10,270 nucleotides of DNA from Chloroflexota bacterium (GCA_030691665.1 JAUYDU010000493.1:1-10270); one strand, 5' to 3'. Positions 1-5,096 are shown, numbered from the stretch's first letter. The notes: a model not told the origin generated them from the letters alone. Numbers and translations are program-made.

Positions 1-1
1 G

Positions 2-517
2 ATCCTGGACGATTCCAACTGCGTCATCGACCTCTGCCTGTACTTCGAGTGGTTCGCCGAGGACGAGTCCTGCGGCCGCTGCACCACCTGTCGCGGCGGC
101 ACCCAGCGGATGGTGGAGGTCCTGAGGCGCATCGCCAAGGGCGGCGGCCGGCCGTCGGACATCGGTCTCCTGCGCCTGCTGGCCGACGCCATGCGCAACG
201 CCAACTGCGGCCACGGCCAGGCCGCCCCCACCGCCGTCATGAACACCCTGGACGCCTTCGCCGCCGAGGTGCAGGAGCACATCGAGCACCAGCGCTGCCC
301 GGCCCGGGTCTGCCCCGGCCTCATCCGCTACGACATCGTCGGCGATAGCCCCAGACTGGCGGAGGCAGCGGCCATCTGCCCCACGGCGGCCATCGTCGGC
401 GAGGATGCCGCCTCAGGCGAGCGCTACACCATCGACCAGGGGCTGTGCATCAGGTGCGACGCCTGCTGCGAGGTGGCGCCGGAGGCGGTGCAGGTGGGCG
501 ACGCGTTCGGGGACTAG
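2..517 (+). CDS. NuoF/HoxF/HndC-type iron-sulfur flavoprotein subunit, C-terminal part (5'-truncated)
   Basis: This is the C-terminal 171 codons of an NADH-binding 51-kDa-type subunit, which in the family passes electrons between NAD(P)H-bound FMN and an Fe-S chain in complex I, NAD-linked hydrogenases or formate dehydrogenases. The reading frame is open from base 2 to the TAG at 515-517. The family's N3-type [4Fe-4S] ligands are visible: ESCGRCTTCRGG (near codons 22-33) followed by the fourth Cys in NANCGHGQAAP (nt 197-229). A CPARVCPGLIRY linker leads into a ferredoxin-like tail, as in HndC-type hydrogenase subunits. That tail is degenerate: the first motif keeps only its last Cys (ICP, nt 374-382), and the second keeps CxxCxxC (nt 446-466) but has Ala where the last Cys belongs. 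These are the losses expected if one of two clusters disappeared. The parent complex cannot be decided because upstream subunits lie outside the window. Confidence 0.85.
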   Translation: MLDDSNCVIDLCLYFEWFAEDESCGRCTTCRGGTQRMVEVLRRIAKGGGRPSDIGLLRLLADAMRNANCGHGQAAPTAVMNTLDAFAAEVQEHIEHQRCPARVCPGLIRYDIVGDSPRLAEAAAICPTAAIVGEDAASGERYTIDQGLCIRCDACCEVAPEAVQVGDAFGD

Positions 518-520
518 GGC

Positions 521-549
521 CCTTCGACAAGCTCAGGGCGAGCGGGCTT
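521..549 (+). repeat. TTCGACAGGCTCA-family interspersed repeat, copy 1
   Basis: A 29-bp unit beginning CCTTCGACAAGCTCAGGGCG, four bases after the stop of the flavoprotein gene. It matches copy 2 at 574-602 at 26 of 29 positions in the same orientation. Repeats of this family are widespread in environmental bacterial genomes. No coding function is seen. Confidence 0.75.
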
Positions 550-573
550 GAGTGGGGGTGTTGTTCCGCTCAT

Positions 574-602
574 CCTTCGACAGGCTCAGAGTGAGCGGGC
601 TT
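574..602 (+). repeat. TTCGACAGGCTCA-family interspersed repeat, copy 2
   Basis: A 29-bp unit beginning CCTTCGACAGGCTCAGAGTG and ending GAGCGGGCTT, a direct repeat of copy 1 with three substitutions. The 24 bp between the copies show no similarity to either. Confidence 0.75.
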
Positions 603-618
603 AGGTGCCCACATATCT

Positions 619-663
619 CCCGCTCATGGTGAGCCTGCCTGCCGGCAGGCAGGCCTGTCGAAC
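619..663 (-). repeat. TTCGACAGGCTCA-family repeat, copy 3, inverted and interrupted
   Basis: Read on the minus strand, 663-654 gives GTTCGACAGG and 633-619 gives CTCACCATGAGCGGG. Joined, they rebuild a unit closely matching copies 1 and 2. The two halves are separated by the 20-bp palindrome at 634-653, so one repeat family appears nested inside another. CAGG lies at both junctions, which may be a target duplication or part of the palindrome. Confidence 0.7.
634..653. repeat. 20-bp perfect palindrome (CCTGCC...GGCAGG family)
   Basis: CCTGCCTGCCGGCAGGCAGG is a perfect 10+10 bp palindrome inserted in repeat copy 3. A near copy lies at 9276-9295 and a diverged one inside mutS at 5553-5577, so this is a dispersed element and not a gene-specific terminator. 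It has no T-tract. Confidence 0.8.
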
Positions 664-701
664 CATGAACGGAGCAAGAGGGTTTTCAACAACCTCAAAG
701 G

Positions 702-730
702 TTGATATGCTGTGTCTAGTCAGTTATACT
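702..730 (+). promoter_or_regulatory. sigma70-type promoter of the vapBC operon
   Basis: TTGATA at 702-707 and TATACT at 725-730 are separated by exactly 17 bp, a near-consensus promoter. The expected transcription start is near 737, which leaves a short leader with a GAGGGA ribosome binding site (751-756) six bases before the ATG at 763. A 6-bp hairpin (CAACCT 690-695 with AGGTTG 699-704) overlaps the -35 and could be a second regulatory site. Confidence 0.75.
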
Positions 731-751
731 TTTCGTCGCAAAGTATAACTG
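721..751. promoter_or_regulatory. 12-bp inverted-repeat operator over the vapBC -10 region
   Basis: CAGTTATACTTT (721-732) and AAAGTATAACTG (740-751) are perfect reverse complements around a 7-bp spacer. The left arm contains the whole -10 hexamer and the right arm ends next to the ribosome binding site. AbrB-fold antitoxins with their toxins commonly repress their own operon by binding such palindromes, so this is the likely autoregulatory site. The binding itself is inferred. Confidence 0.7.
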
Positions 752-762
752 AGGGAAGCGCC

Positions 763-1026
763 ATGGCTATAGCAAAGGTCTCCAAGAAGGGCTGGGTCGT
801 CATCCCCCGGGAGATTAGGGAGCGATACGGCATCCAGCCGGGCGATAAAGTCCACGTCATCGACTACGGCGGCCGTATCGCCCTCGTCCCCGCGGCTAAG
901 GACCCAATTGAGCACGGCTTCGGCCTCTTGAAGGGCGGCCCTTCACTCACTCAAGCGCTGCTGGAAGACCGCCGCGAGGAACTGGAGAGAGAGGAACGAG
1001 GGCTTCCGCCGCCTCGAACGCAATGA
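763..1026 (+). CDS. vapB: VapB-type antitoxin, AbrB/MazE (SpoVT-AbrB) fold
   Basis: An 87-residue protein with an N-terminal swapped-hairpin DNA-binding domain: residues 3-43 contain KVSKKGWVVIPREIRERYGI, PGDKV and a beta strand ending IALVP, the classic AbrB pattern. The charged tail (LLEDRREELEREERG, about 66-80) would be the part that wraps the toxin. The ATG at 763 is preferred over an in-frame GTG at 712 because 712 lies upstream of the -10 element and outside the predicted transcript, while 763 has a GAGGGA ribosome binding site at good spacing and starts directly at the domain. Its stop overlaps the toxin start as ATGA (1023-1026), implying translational coupling. It should neutralise the PIN toxin and autorepress through the palindrome at 721-751. 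Confidence 0.85.
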   Translation: MAIAKVSKKGWVVIPREIRERYGIQPGDKVHVIDYGGRIALVPAAKDPIEHGFGLLKGGPSLTQALLEDRREELEREERGLPPPRTQ

Positions 1027-1424
1027 CGGCCCTGGTCCTGGATAGCTTCGCTCTGCTCGCCCACTTTCTCGGCGAAGCGCGTGGCTCCCACGTCCGTGAC
1101 ATCCTCCGCGAAGCAAATAAGGGCAATATCAGGTTGATCCTGAATACGGCTAACCTGGCCGCGATAGCATACCGTCTGGAAAGGACGTGGGGTGAAGACC
1201 GGATGACCGAAGTCCTGGCCCTAATCGATAGCTACCCGATAGAGATAGTGGATATCGACCGCGAGCTAGCTCTCGCCGCCGCCCATCTCAAGGCTCAGCA
1301 TCGGGTGTCCCTCGCCGACTGCTTCGCCGCGGCCCTAGCCCAGCGCCTGAACGCCGCCGTCCTCACCGGCGACCCCGACTTCCAGCGTCTGGAGGGCCTG
1401 GTGACGGTGGAGTGGCTGCGGTAA
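1023..1424 (+). CDS. vapC: VapC-type PIN-domain toxin (possibly catalytically altered)
   Basis: A 133-residue PIN domain, the usual length for VapC ribonuclease toxins, which cleave specific RNAs using a Mg2+ site built from four acidic residues. Visible acidic positions are D7 (LDSFALLAHF), D99 (SLADCFAAALAQ), and D117 and D119 (LTGDPDF). The second acidic position, normally the Glu of an NLxE-like motif on helix 3, reads N44-L-A-A47 here, so Ala appears to replace Glu. E53 in the following RLE is a possible but shifted substitute. The ATGA overlap with vapB and the lack of another promoter make this a two-gene operon. Identification as a PIN toxin is secure; activity is uncertain because of the missing Glu. 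Confidence 0.85.
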   Translation: MTALVLDSFALLAHFLGEARGSHVRDILREANKGNIRLILNTANLAAIAYRLERTWGEDRMTEVLALIDSYPIEIVDIDRELALAAAHLKAQHRVSLADCFAAALAQRLNAAVLTGDPDFQRLEGLVTVEWLR

Positions 1425-1485
1425 CGCGCCACCCCAGCGCGAACGCTCGGGCATCGAAGCGGGGGATGCCCCAGCCTTATGGCCA
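1425..1485 (+). repeat. 61-bp repeat, copy A (start of repeat island A)
   Basis: This begins directly after the vapC stop and matches copy B (4849-4909) at 57 of 61 positions with no gaps. It contains an imperfect palindrome, CCCCAGCG/CGCTCGGG (perfect in copy B), and an overlapping alternative stem, GGGCAT (1449-1454) with ATGCCC (1466-1471). Its end, CCCCAGCCTTATGGCCACTGA (from 1469), recurs inverted at 1603-1623. Confidence 0.85.
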
Positions 1486-1504
1486 CTGAGAGAATAAGTC
1501 GTCA

Positions 1505-1592
1505 GCCACAGATGGGCACAGATTGACACTGATTGCTCGCAACAGGTTCCCTTGGCCTACAAATCTGTGTTTTATCTGTGTGAATCTGTGGC
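1505..1592. repeat. CACAGAT-type long inverted repeat inside island A
   Basis: The left arm (1505-1534, beginning GCCACAGAT) and the right arm (1561-1592, ending ATCTGTGGC) are imperfect reverse complements around a 26-bp centre. Each arm is itself built of degenerate CACAGAT units. Similar ATCTGTG repeats are common between genes in many environmental bacteria. No ORF or binding function is evident. Confidence 0.75.
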
Positions 1593-1600
1593 AATTTAAA

Positions 1601-1623
1601 TAGTCAATGACCATCACGCTGAG
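1601..1623 (-). repeat. right arm of island A, inverted partial copy of the 61-bp repeat
   Basis: Reverse-complemented, this begins CCTCAGCGTGATGGTCATTG and aligns with the end of copy A (CCCCAGCCTTATGGCCACTG) at about 16 of 21 positions. It closes the island as a diverged terminal inverted repeat. The next stretch, 1624-1738, shows no recognised element, only a 30-codon open run noted among the findings. Confidence 0.5.
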
Positions 1624-1738
1624 GGCGGATAGCCTTGCTCGCCTGCAAGGAGCTGGCCCCCAATGCGATTGAGGTGAGGGACGCCTCCGAGCGCTCAGCG
1701 GCCGAGGATGCCCCTGGCGGCCCCTAGGCCCGTTCTTT

Positions 1739-1749
1739 CCCCCCCCCCC
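1739..1749. repeat. homopolymeric tract of eleven C
   Basis: Eleven consecutive C residues end eight bases upstream of the -35 box at 1757. Tracts of this length are prone to slipped-strand length change. A tract so near a promoter for a secreted-protein cluster could tune expression, but that is inference. Confidence 0.8.
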
Positions 1750-1756
1750 AGCCTAC

Positions 1757-1784
1757 TTGACATTTTCTCGCGCGTGTGCATAAT
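1757..1784 (+). promoter_or_regulatory. sigma70-type promoter of the envelope-protein cluster
   Basis: A perfect TTGACA at 1757-1762 is followed after 16 bp by CATAAT at 1779-1784. The expected start is near 1790, giving a leader of about 118 nt before the ATG at 1908. The leader has small potential hairpins (for example GCCC 1875-1878 with GGGC 1890-1893) but matches no riboswitch class I can recognise. Confidence 0.65.
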
Positions 1785-1907
1785 GGACGCGCGCAGGGGG
1801 TGCGGCGTGGTGACAAGCGTAATACCCCACCAGGCGGCGTAATAACGAGGGCTGGTTATCCCAACCGGATGACGAGCCCTGTTCTGTCTTGGGCAAAGGG
1901 CGAGACG

Positions 1908-3344
1908 ATGCCGAGGCTATCGATAATTCTGCTGACGGTGACCGTTGCGGCGACGGCCCTACTCATAGGGGAGGGCAACGCCGGTAGGCCGGCTGGCGCA
2001 ACGCCCTCGGCGACGGAGACCTGCGCCACTGAGAGCACAACCGTCACTTCGGTCGGCCAGATCACAGACACGGCGTGCGTGAGATCCGCCCCACCTTCAG
2101 TAAAGTTCGTCTTCCCTCAGGGCAGCACTACCTGGGATGGGGCGGTGGCGCTGGCGGCGAACGAAGTCAACGCCATACCCCTGAACTTGCTGACCGAGGC
2201 GGTGTTTGAGTATTCGGCGGATGGTGGCGCCACCTTTATCCCAATCGACAGCGTCCGTGCGGACCAACGATATTTCGAAACTGTGTGGCAAACGGCGGGC
2301 CTCGCCGCAGGCGATTACCTTGTGCGGGTAGCCCTCTCCGACATACTGGGCAACCTGAGCAGCGACACCATCACCCTACACGTGAACGGGCAGCCTGTGG
2401 CCAAGGCAGTGTTCTCGTGCCCCAGCACCACGACCGTGGACTTCGAGGCCACAAGTTCCTTTGACCCCGACCCCGGCGGCAGTATCGTTAGCTACAACTG
2501 GGACTTCGGTGACGGGAGCCTCCCCGCGACGGGGGCCATCGTGCCTCACTCATACCCGGCACCGGGAACCTACTTCGCCGAGCTAACCGTGGTCGACAAC
2601 CTAGGAGCGATAGGCGTCTCCCACTTCGGTGTGGACACGCTCCTCTGCGAGGAGGTGCCCAAGGGGTGCGATCCCGAGGGCATGACCATTGAGCACGCGA
2701 CCCCCCCCGGTGCCAGCTGGAAGATGTACTGGATAAAGAAGGCCGCCGACAAGCAAAAGCTGGGGCTGTATCACACCATAGAGAACTGGGCCACGGCGCC
2801 AGACGACGCCTCCTTCCAAATCGTCGCGAACTTCGAAGTGGTGGTGGAGCTGAAGCCCAACAGTGACCCGAGCAAGTGTGACGAAGGGCAGAGCGTTCAA
2901 CGCACAGCAACCTTCGGGCCGAAGACGTACAAGTTGAAGGAGGCAAAGGCCGGGGCGCAACCGCACGACCCGCCGCCCGGCGGCGAGGTGGAGTGCGAAT
3001 ACAACGACCCCCAGGGCGATTGGTGCCACGACAATTACCGAAAGGACCGCGCTCACACCATATCGAAGATCGGCGACGCGAAGGAGGGATGGACTAAAGT
3101 TCATGTGGACCAGAGCCATATTCGGTGGCTGGACGGCCCGGGCGACGACGACGTCCTCAAGAAGACTATCAAAGCGGCCGGTGGCTTCACTTACAAGGCT
3201 AAGTTCCAAGCATCGGTAAAGGGCGACACTAAGACCGCCAAATGTTCATGGGAAGTGGATATCACGGCCACGGGTGATGGAGGCACGTTCACGGTCAATG
3301 GTCAAGGCGTTCACAACATTAATTGCCAGGTAACTATTCCGTAG
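1908..3344 (+). CDS. secreted Ig-like/PKD-domain protein with an unrecognised C-terminal domain
   Basis: A 478-residue exported protein. Residues 1-25 form a signal peptide (MPRLSII, a hydrophobic stretch to LLIGEGNAG). Residues about 65-155 look like a bacterial Ig-like domain (SADGGATF, GDYLVRVALSD). Residues about 160-250 are a PKD domain with its hallmarks SSFDPDPGG and WDFGDG (W198-G203), ending in GTYFAELTVVDNLG. The last 225 residues, with Trp- and Lys-rich segments, match no family I know. Ten Cys are present, consistent with disulfides outside the cytoplasm. The ATG at 1908 is chosen because an in-frame GTG at 1776 lies in the promoter, and only 1908 places the signal peptide at the N-terminus. 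PKD and Ig domains usually mediate adhesion or carbohydrate binding; the role here is unknown. Likely first gene of an operon with 3387. Confidence 0.75.
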   Translation: MPRLSIILLTVTVAATALLIGEGNAGRPAGATPSATETCATESTTVTSVGQITDTACVRSAPPSVKFVFPQGSTTWDGAVALAANEVNAIPLNLLTEAVFEYSADGGATFIPIDSVRADQRYFETVWQTAGLAAGDYLVRVALSDILGNLSSDTITLHVNGQPVAKAVFSCPSTTTVDFEATSSFDPDPGGSIVSYNWDFGDGSLPATGAIVPHSYPAPGTYFAELTVVDNLGAIGVSHFGVDTLLCEEVPKGCDPEGMTIEHATPPGASWKMYWIKKAADKQKLGLYHTIENWATAPDDASFQIVANFEVVVELKPNSDPSKCDEGQSVQRTATFGPKTYKLKEAKAGAQPHDPPPGGEVECEYNDPQGDWCHDNYRKDRAHTISKIGDAKEGWTKVHVDQSHIRWLDGPGDDDVLKKTIKAAGGFTYKAKFQASVKGDTKTAKCSWEVDITATGDGGTFTVNGQGVHNINCQVTIP

Positions 3345-3386
3345 GGGCAGGAATGGGTTGCAAACGTAGGCGGGAGCAATAGATCC

Positions 3387-3950
3387 ATGACGGCCCAGAC
3401 AGTATCAGCCGTTCTGGCGGTCGTCGCCATCTTAATCATGGCGGCCATAGGCATGTTGTACTACGAGGGGCAGCGTGGGCGAGCACAAGCGGTAGGGGGT
3501 CTGGCCATTTCGATGACCGATGCTCCAGACCCCGTCGCACCGGGCGGCTCGGTCGTCTATACCATCACGGTGACCAATACAGGGGCCGCCGAAGAGGCCG
3601 GCGTAGAGGTCGAGGACGTCCTTGCCGGTCCAGGCACCATCCAGAGCGCCACACCATCACAGGGAGCGTGCGCTCCACCAGCGCCCACAGCGGTCACTTG
3701 CAGCCTCGGGACCCTGGCACCCGGGGCCACGGGAATCATCACGGTAGAAAAGCTAGCGGCACCAGGGGTGGGTGGCGTAACCGAACTCCTCGTAGGGGAC
3801 ACCGATTCTCCCGTCCCCGCCGCGGACGGCTCCGGCCCGTCGGCTGGCGCTGTCGCCGCCATCGCCGTCGCCGCCATCGCTGGCAGCGTAGCTGCGGCGT
3901 TCGCCCTAGCGGCGGGCGGCTGGTACGCCAGGAGGCGGTGGCTGCGGTAG
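3387..3950 (+). CDS. membrane-anchored DUF11-domain surface protein
   Basis: A 187-residue protein. Residues 5-26 are an N-terminal hydrophobic segment (signal peptide or anchor). Residues about 40-125 form a DUF11 beta-sandwich, recognisable by DAPDPVAPGGSVVYTITVTN, the VEVEDVL strand, C-x-LGTLAPGATGIITV and a Cys pair likely to be disulfide-bonded. Residues about 155-180 are a second hydrophobic helix rich in Ala/Val, followed by a basic tail (ARRRWLR) that would stay in the cytoplasm. No LPxTG sorting signal is present, so anchoring is by the helix. A GGGAG ribosome binding site lies ten bases before the ATG. The gene follows the PKD gene by 42 bp with no evident promoter, suggesting co-transcription. 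DUF11 domains occur in cell-wall and envelope proteins; the exact role is unknown. Confidence 0.75.
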   Translation: MTAQTVSAVLAVVAILIMAAIGMLYYEGQRGRAQAVGGLAISMTDAPDPVAPGGSVVYTITVTNTGAAEEAGVEVEDVLAGPGTIQSATPSQGACAPPAPTAVTCSLGTLAPGATGIITVEKLAAPGVGGVTELLVGDTDSPVPAADGSGPSAGAVAAIAVAAIAGSVAAAFALAAGGWYARRRWLR

Positions 3951-3959
3951 CGGGCCGCG

Positions 3960-3968
3960 TGGTATAAT
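3960..3968 (+). promoter_or_regulatory. extended -10 promoter, probable leaderless start
   Basis: TGG-TATAAT forms an extended -10 element; no convincing -35 is seen. TATAAT ends only nine bases before the ATG at 3978 and there is no ribosome binding site, so transcription probably starts at or just before the start codon. The element lies just after the DUF11 gene's stop (3950), giving the next gene its own promoter within the cluster. Confidence 0.6.
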
Positions 3969-3977
3969 CCGTCCACC

Positions 3978-4820
3978 ATGAGGCGCCGCAAGCGCGAGAG
4001 GCGCTCGCACAAGGCGGGGCAGCCTCGGCCCCAGCGCCGCCGTTTGGGCCGAACGGCGGCAGCGCTGGCTGTCCTTGCCTTTCTTGCCGCTGCCCTCGCC
4101 GCCGGACTGCTGCTCAGAGGCCTGATCACGACCGGCCCGTCTGGCCCCAAGACCGCCGCCATCGTCGACCAGCTCAGCCTCACCCAGCCCAACCCGGACT
4201 TCGCCGCGTCGGCCACGCGCCTGCTGGAGCAGGCTGGGTACACCGTGGACTACTTCGCCGGAGAGCAGGTCACGGTGGACCTCTACCGCAACCTGCCGAC
4301 CCATGACTACGACCTCATCATCCTGAGGGTCCACTCCGGCATAGTCGTGCAACGTGACGCGGCCACGGGCCAGAAGACGAAGACGGAGTACGTGGGCCTC
4401 TTCACCGGCGAGCCGTACAGCGAGACCAAGTACCTGCAGGAGCAGGTCGGGCGTCTGGTCGGGCGGCTGGGCGCCGGCTCTTATTACGAAGGCGGTCCCC
4501 GCGTATTCAGCATCGGCCCCCAGTACGTCCAAGACAGCATGCGGGGCAGGTTCGACGACACGCTGATCGTAATGATGGGCTGCGACGGGCTACGGTCCCA
4601 GCGCACCGCCCAGGCTTTCCTGGACAAGGGGGCCAGCGCCTTCGTGAGCTGGAGCCAGCCCGTCTCCGCCAGCCACACGGACGCCGCCACCCTGCGGTTG
4701 CTGGAGAAGCTCCTGCTCGACGGCCTGACCGTAGGGGACGCCGTCGCCCAGACCGCCGCCGAGGTCGGCCCCGACCCATTCTACGGAGCCGAGCTGCGGG
4801 TGCTACAGGCCGGCGACTAA
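3978..4820 (+). CDS. membrane-anchored protein with a CHAT/caspase-like (clan CD) peptidase fold
   Basis: A 280-residue protein. A strongly basic N-terminus (about 25 residues, RRRKRERR...) precedes one hydrophobic helix (about 27-50), so the rest should lie outside the cytoplasm. The soluble domain has alternating strands and helices: AAIVDQLS, a YDLIILRVHSG strand ending in H119-S-G, then TLIVMMGCDG with C202, followed by a helix and AFVSWSQPV, and a last helix LLLDGLTVGDAVAQ. A His-x-Gly after a hydrophobic strand, a small-residue-Cys after the next core strand, and an ensuing A-F-V-x-W strand are the pattern of clan CD peptidases, closest in feel to CHAT domains. The match is by motif order only. 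A pseudo-enzyme or a non-peptidase flavodoxin-like fold remain alternatives. It sits downstream of two exported proteins it might process. Confidence 0.55.
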   Translation: MRRRKRERRSHKAGQPRPQRRRLGRTAAALAVLAFLAAALAAGLLLRGLITTGPSGPKTAAIVDQLSLTQPNPDFAASATRLLEQAGYTVDYFAGEQVTVDLYRNLPTHDYDLIILRVHSGIVVQRDAATGQKTKTEYVGLFTGEPYSETKYLQEQVGRLVGRLGAGSYYEGGPRVFSIGPQYVQDSMRGRFDDTLIVMMGCDGLRSQRTAQAFLDKGASAFVSWSQPVSASHTDAATLRLLEKLLLDGLTVGDAVAQTAAEVGPDPFYGAELRVLQAGD

Positions 4821-4848
4821 GCCGCTTGATAGCGGTTCGGTGGGTTGG

Positions 4849-4909
4849 CGCGCCACCCCAGCGTAAACGCTGGGGCATCGAAGCGGGGGGTGCCCCAGCC
4901 TTATGGCCA
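4849..4909 (+). repeat. 61-bp repeat, copy B (start of repeat island B)
   Basis: Ungapped match to copy A at 57 of 61 positions. It contains a perfect 8-bp stem, CCCCAGCG-TAAA-CGCTGGGG (4856-4875), and a competing stem, GGGGCA (4872-4877) with TGCCCC (4891-4896), so two mutually exclusive hairpins can form. Between the preceding stop (4820) and this repeat lies a weak 5-bp hairpin (4822-4835) without a T-tract. Confidence 0.85.
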
Positions 4910-4931
4910 TGAACAAAATAACTGGACACAA

Positions 4932-5001
4932 GCAGGGCTGAAGCCCTGCAGCTACACCCCTGAATGCCTTCTGCTCCGTAGCTGCAGACCTTTAGGTCTG
5001 C
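4932..5001. repeat. pair of divergent GTAG-footed hairpins (REP/BIME-like) inside island B
   Basis: On the minus strand 4955-4932 reads GTAGCT then the hairpin GCAGGGCT-TC-AGCCCTGC. On the plus strand 4978-5001 reads GTAGCT then GCAGACCT-TT-AGGTCTGC. Both have a GTAGCT foot, an 8-bp stem and a 2-nt loop, and they are arranged foot to foot across 22 bp. The two stems differ at two adjacent base pairs with both sides changed. A GTAG foot plus hairpin is the established signature of REP sequences mobilised by RAYT proteins. Confidence 0.8.
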
Positions 5002-5040
5002 CTATAGAGGGCATCCAGCGCTGTGGCACCATTTAGTCAA

Positions 5041-5057
5041 CGGCCATAAAGCTGGGG
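5041..5057 (-). repeat. right arm of island B, inverted partial copy of the 61-bp repeat
   Basis: The reverse complement CCCCAGCTTTATGGCCG matches the end of copy B (CCCCAGCCTTATGGCCA, 4893-4909) at 15 of 17 positions. It closes island B as a terminal inverted repeat about 25 bp before the mutS -10 box. Confidence 0.65.
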
Positions 5058-5082
5058 TCGCCCAAAATCCACCCTTCCACTG

Positions 5083-5088
5083 TATAAT
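5083..5088 (+). promoter_or_regulatory. mutS -10 box, probable leaderless start
   Basis: A perfect TATAAT, preceded directly by TG, ends eight bases before the mutS ATG at 5097. No ribosome binding site precedes the ATG and no clear -35 is seen. The geometry matches that of the 3978 gene and points to a leaderless mRNA. Confidence 0.6.
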
Positions 5089-5096
5089 AGCCCCAA

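Noticed and set aside
634..653. Rho-independent terminator
   Set aside because: It is a strong palindrome but has no T-tract, and the same sequence occurs elsewhere, including inside a repeat and within mutS.
519..663. CRISPR array suggested by repeated TTCGACA units
   Set aside because: There are only three copies, one inverted and interrupted, with unequal gaps and no cas genes.
712..762. In-frame GTG start giving a 104-residue VapB
   Set aside because: The GTG lies upstream of the -10 hexamer (725-730), so it would not be transcribed from the visible promoter. The ATG at 763 has a ribosome binding site and starts at the domain.
1776..1907. GTG start giving a 522-residue PKD protein
   Set aside because: The GTG is within the promoter spacer, and it would bury the signal peptide 44 residues inside the protein.
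1790..1907. Riboswitch in the leader of the PKD gene
   Set aside because: The leader has small hairpins, but I could not match any conserved core of a known riboswitch class.
3557..4532. Long minus-strand open frames opposite the DUF11 and clan CD-like genes
   Set aside because: Their Arg/Ala/Pro-rich composition is typical of antisense shadows. The plus-strand genes have signal sequences and domains.
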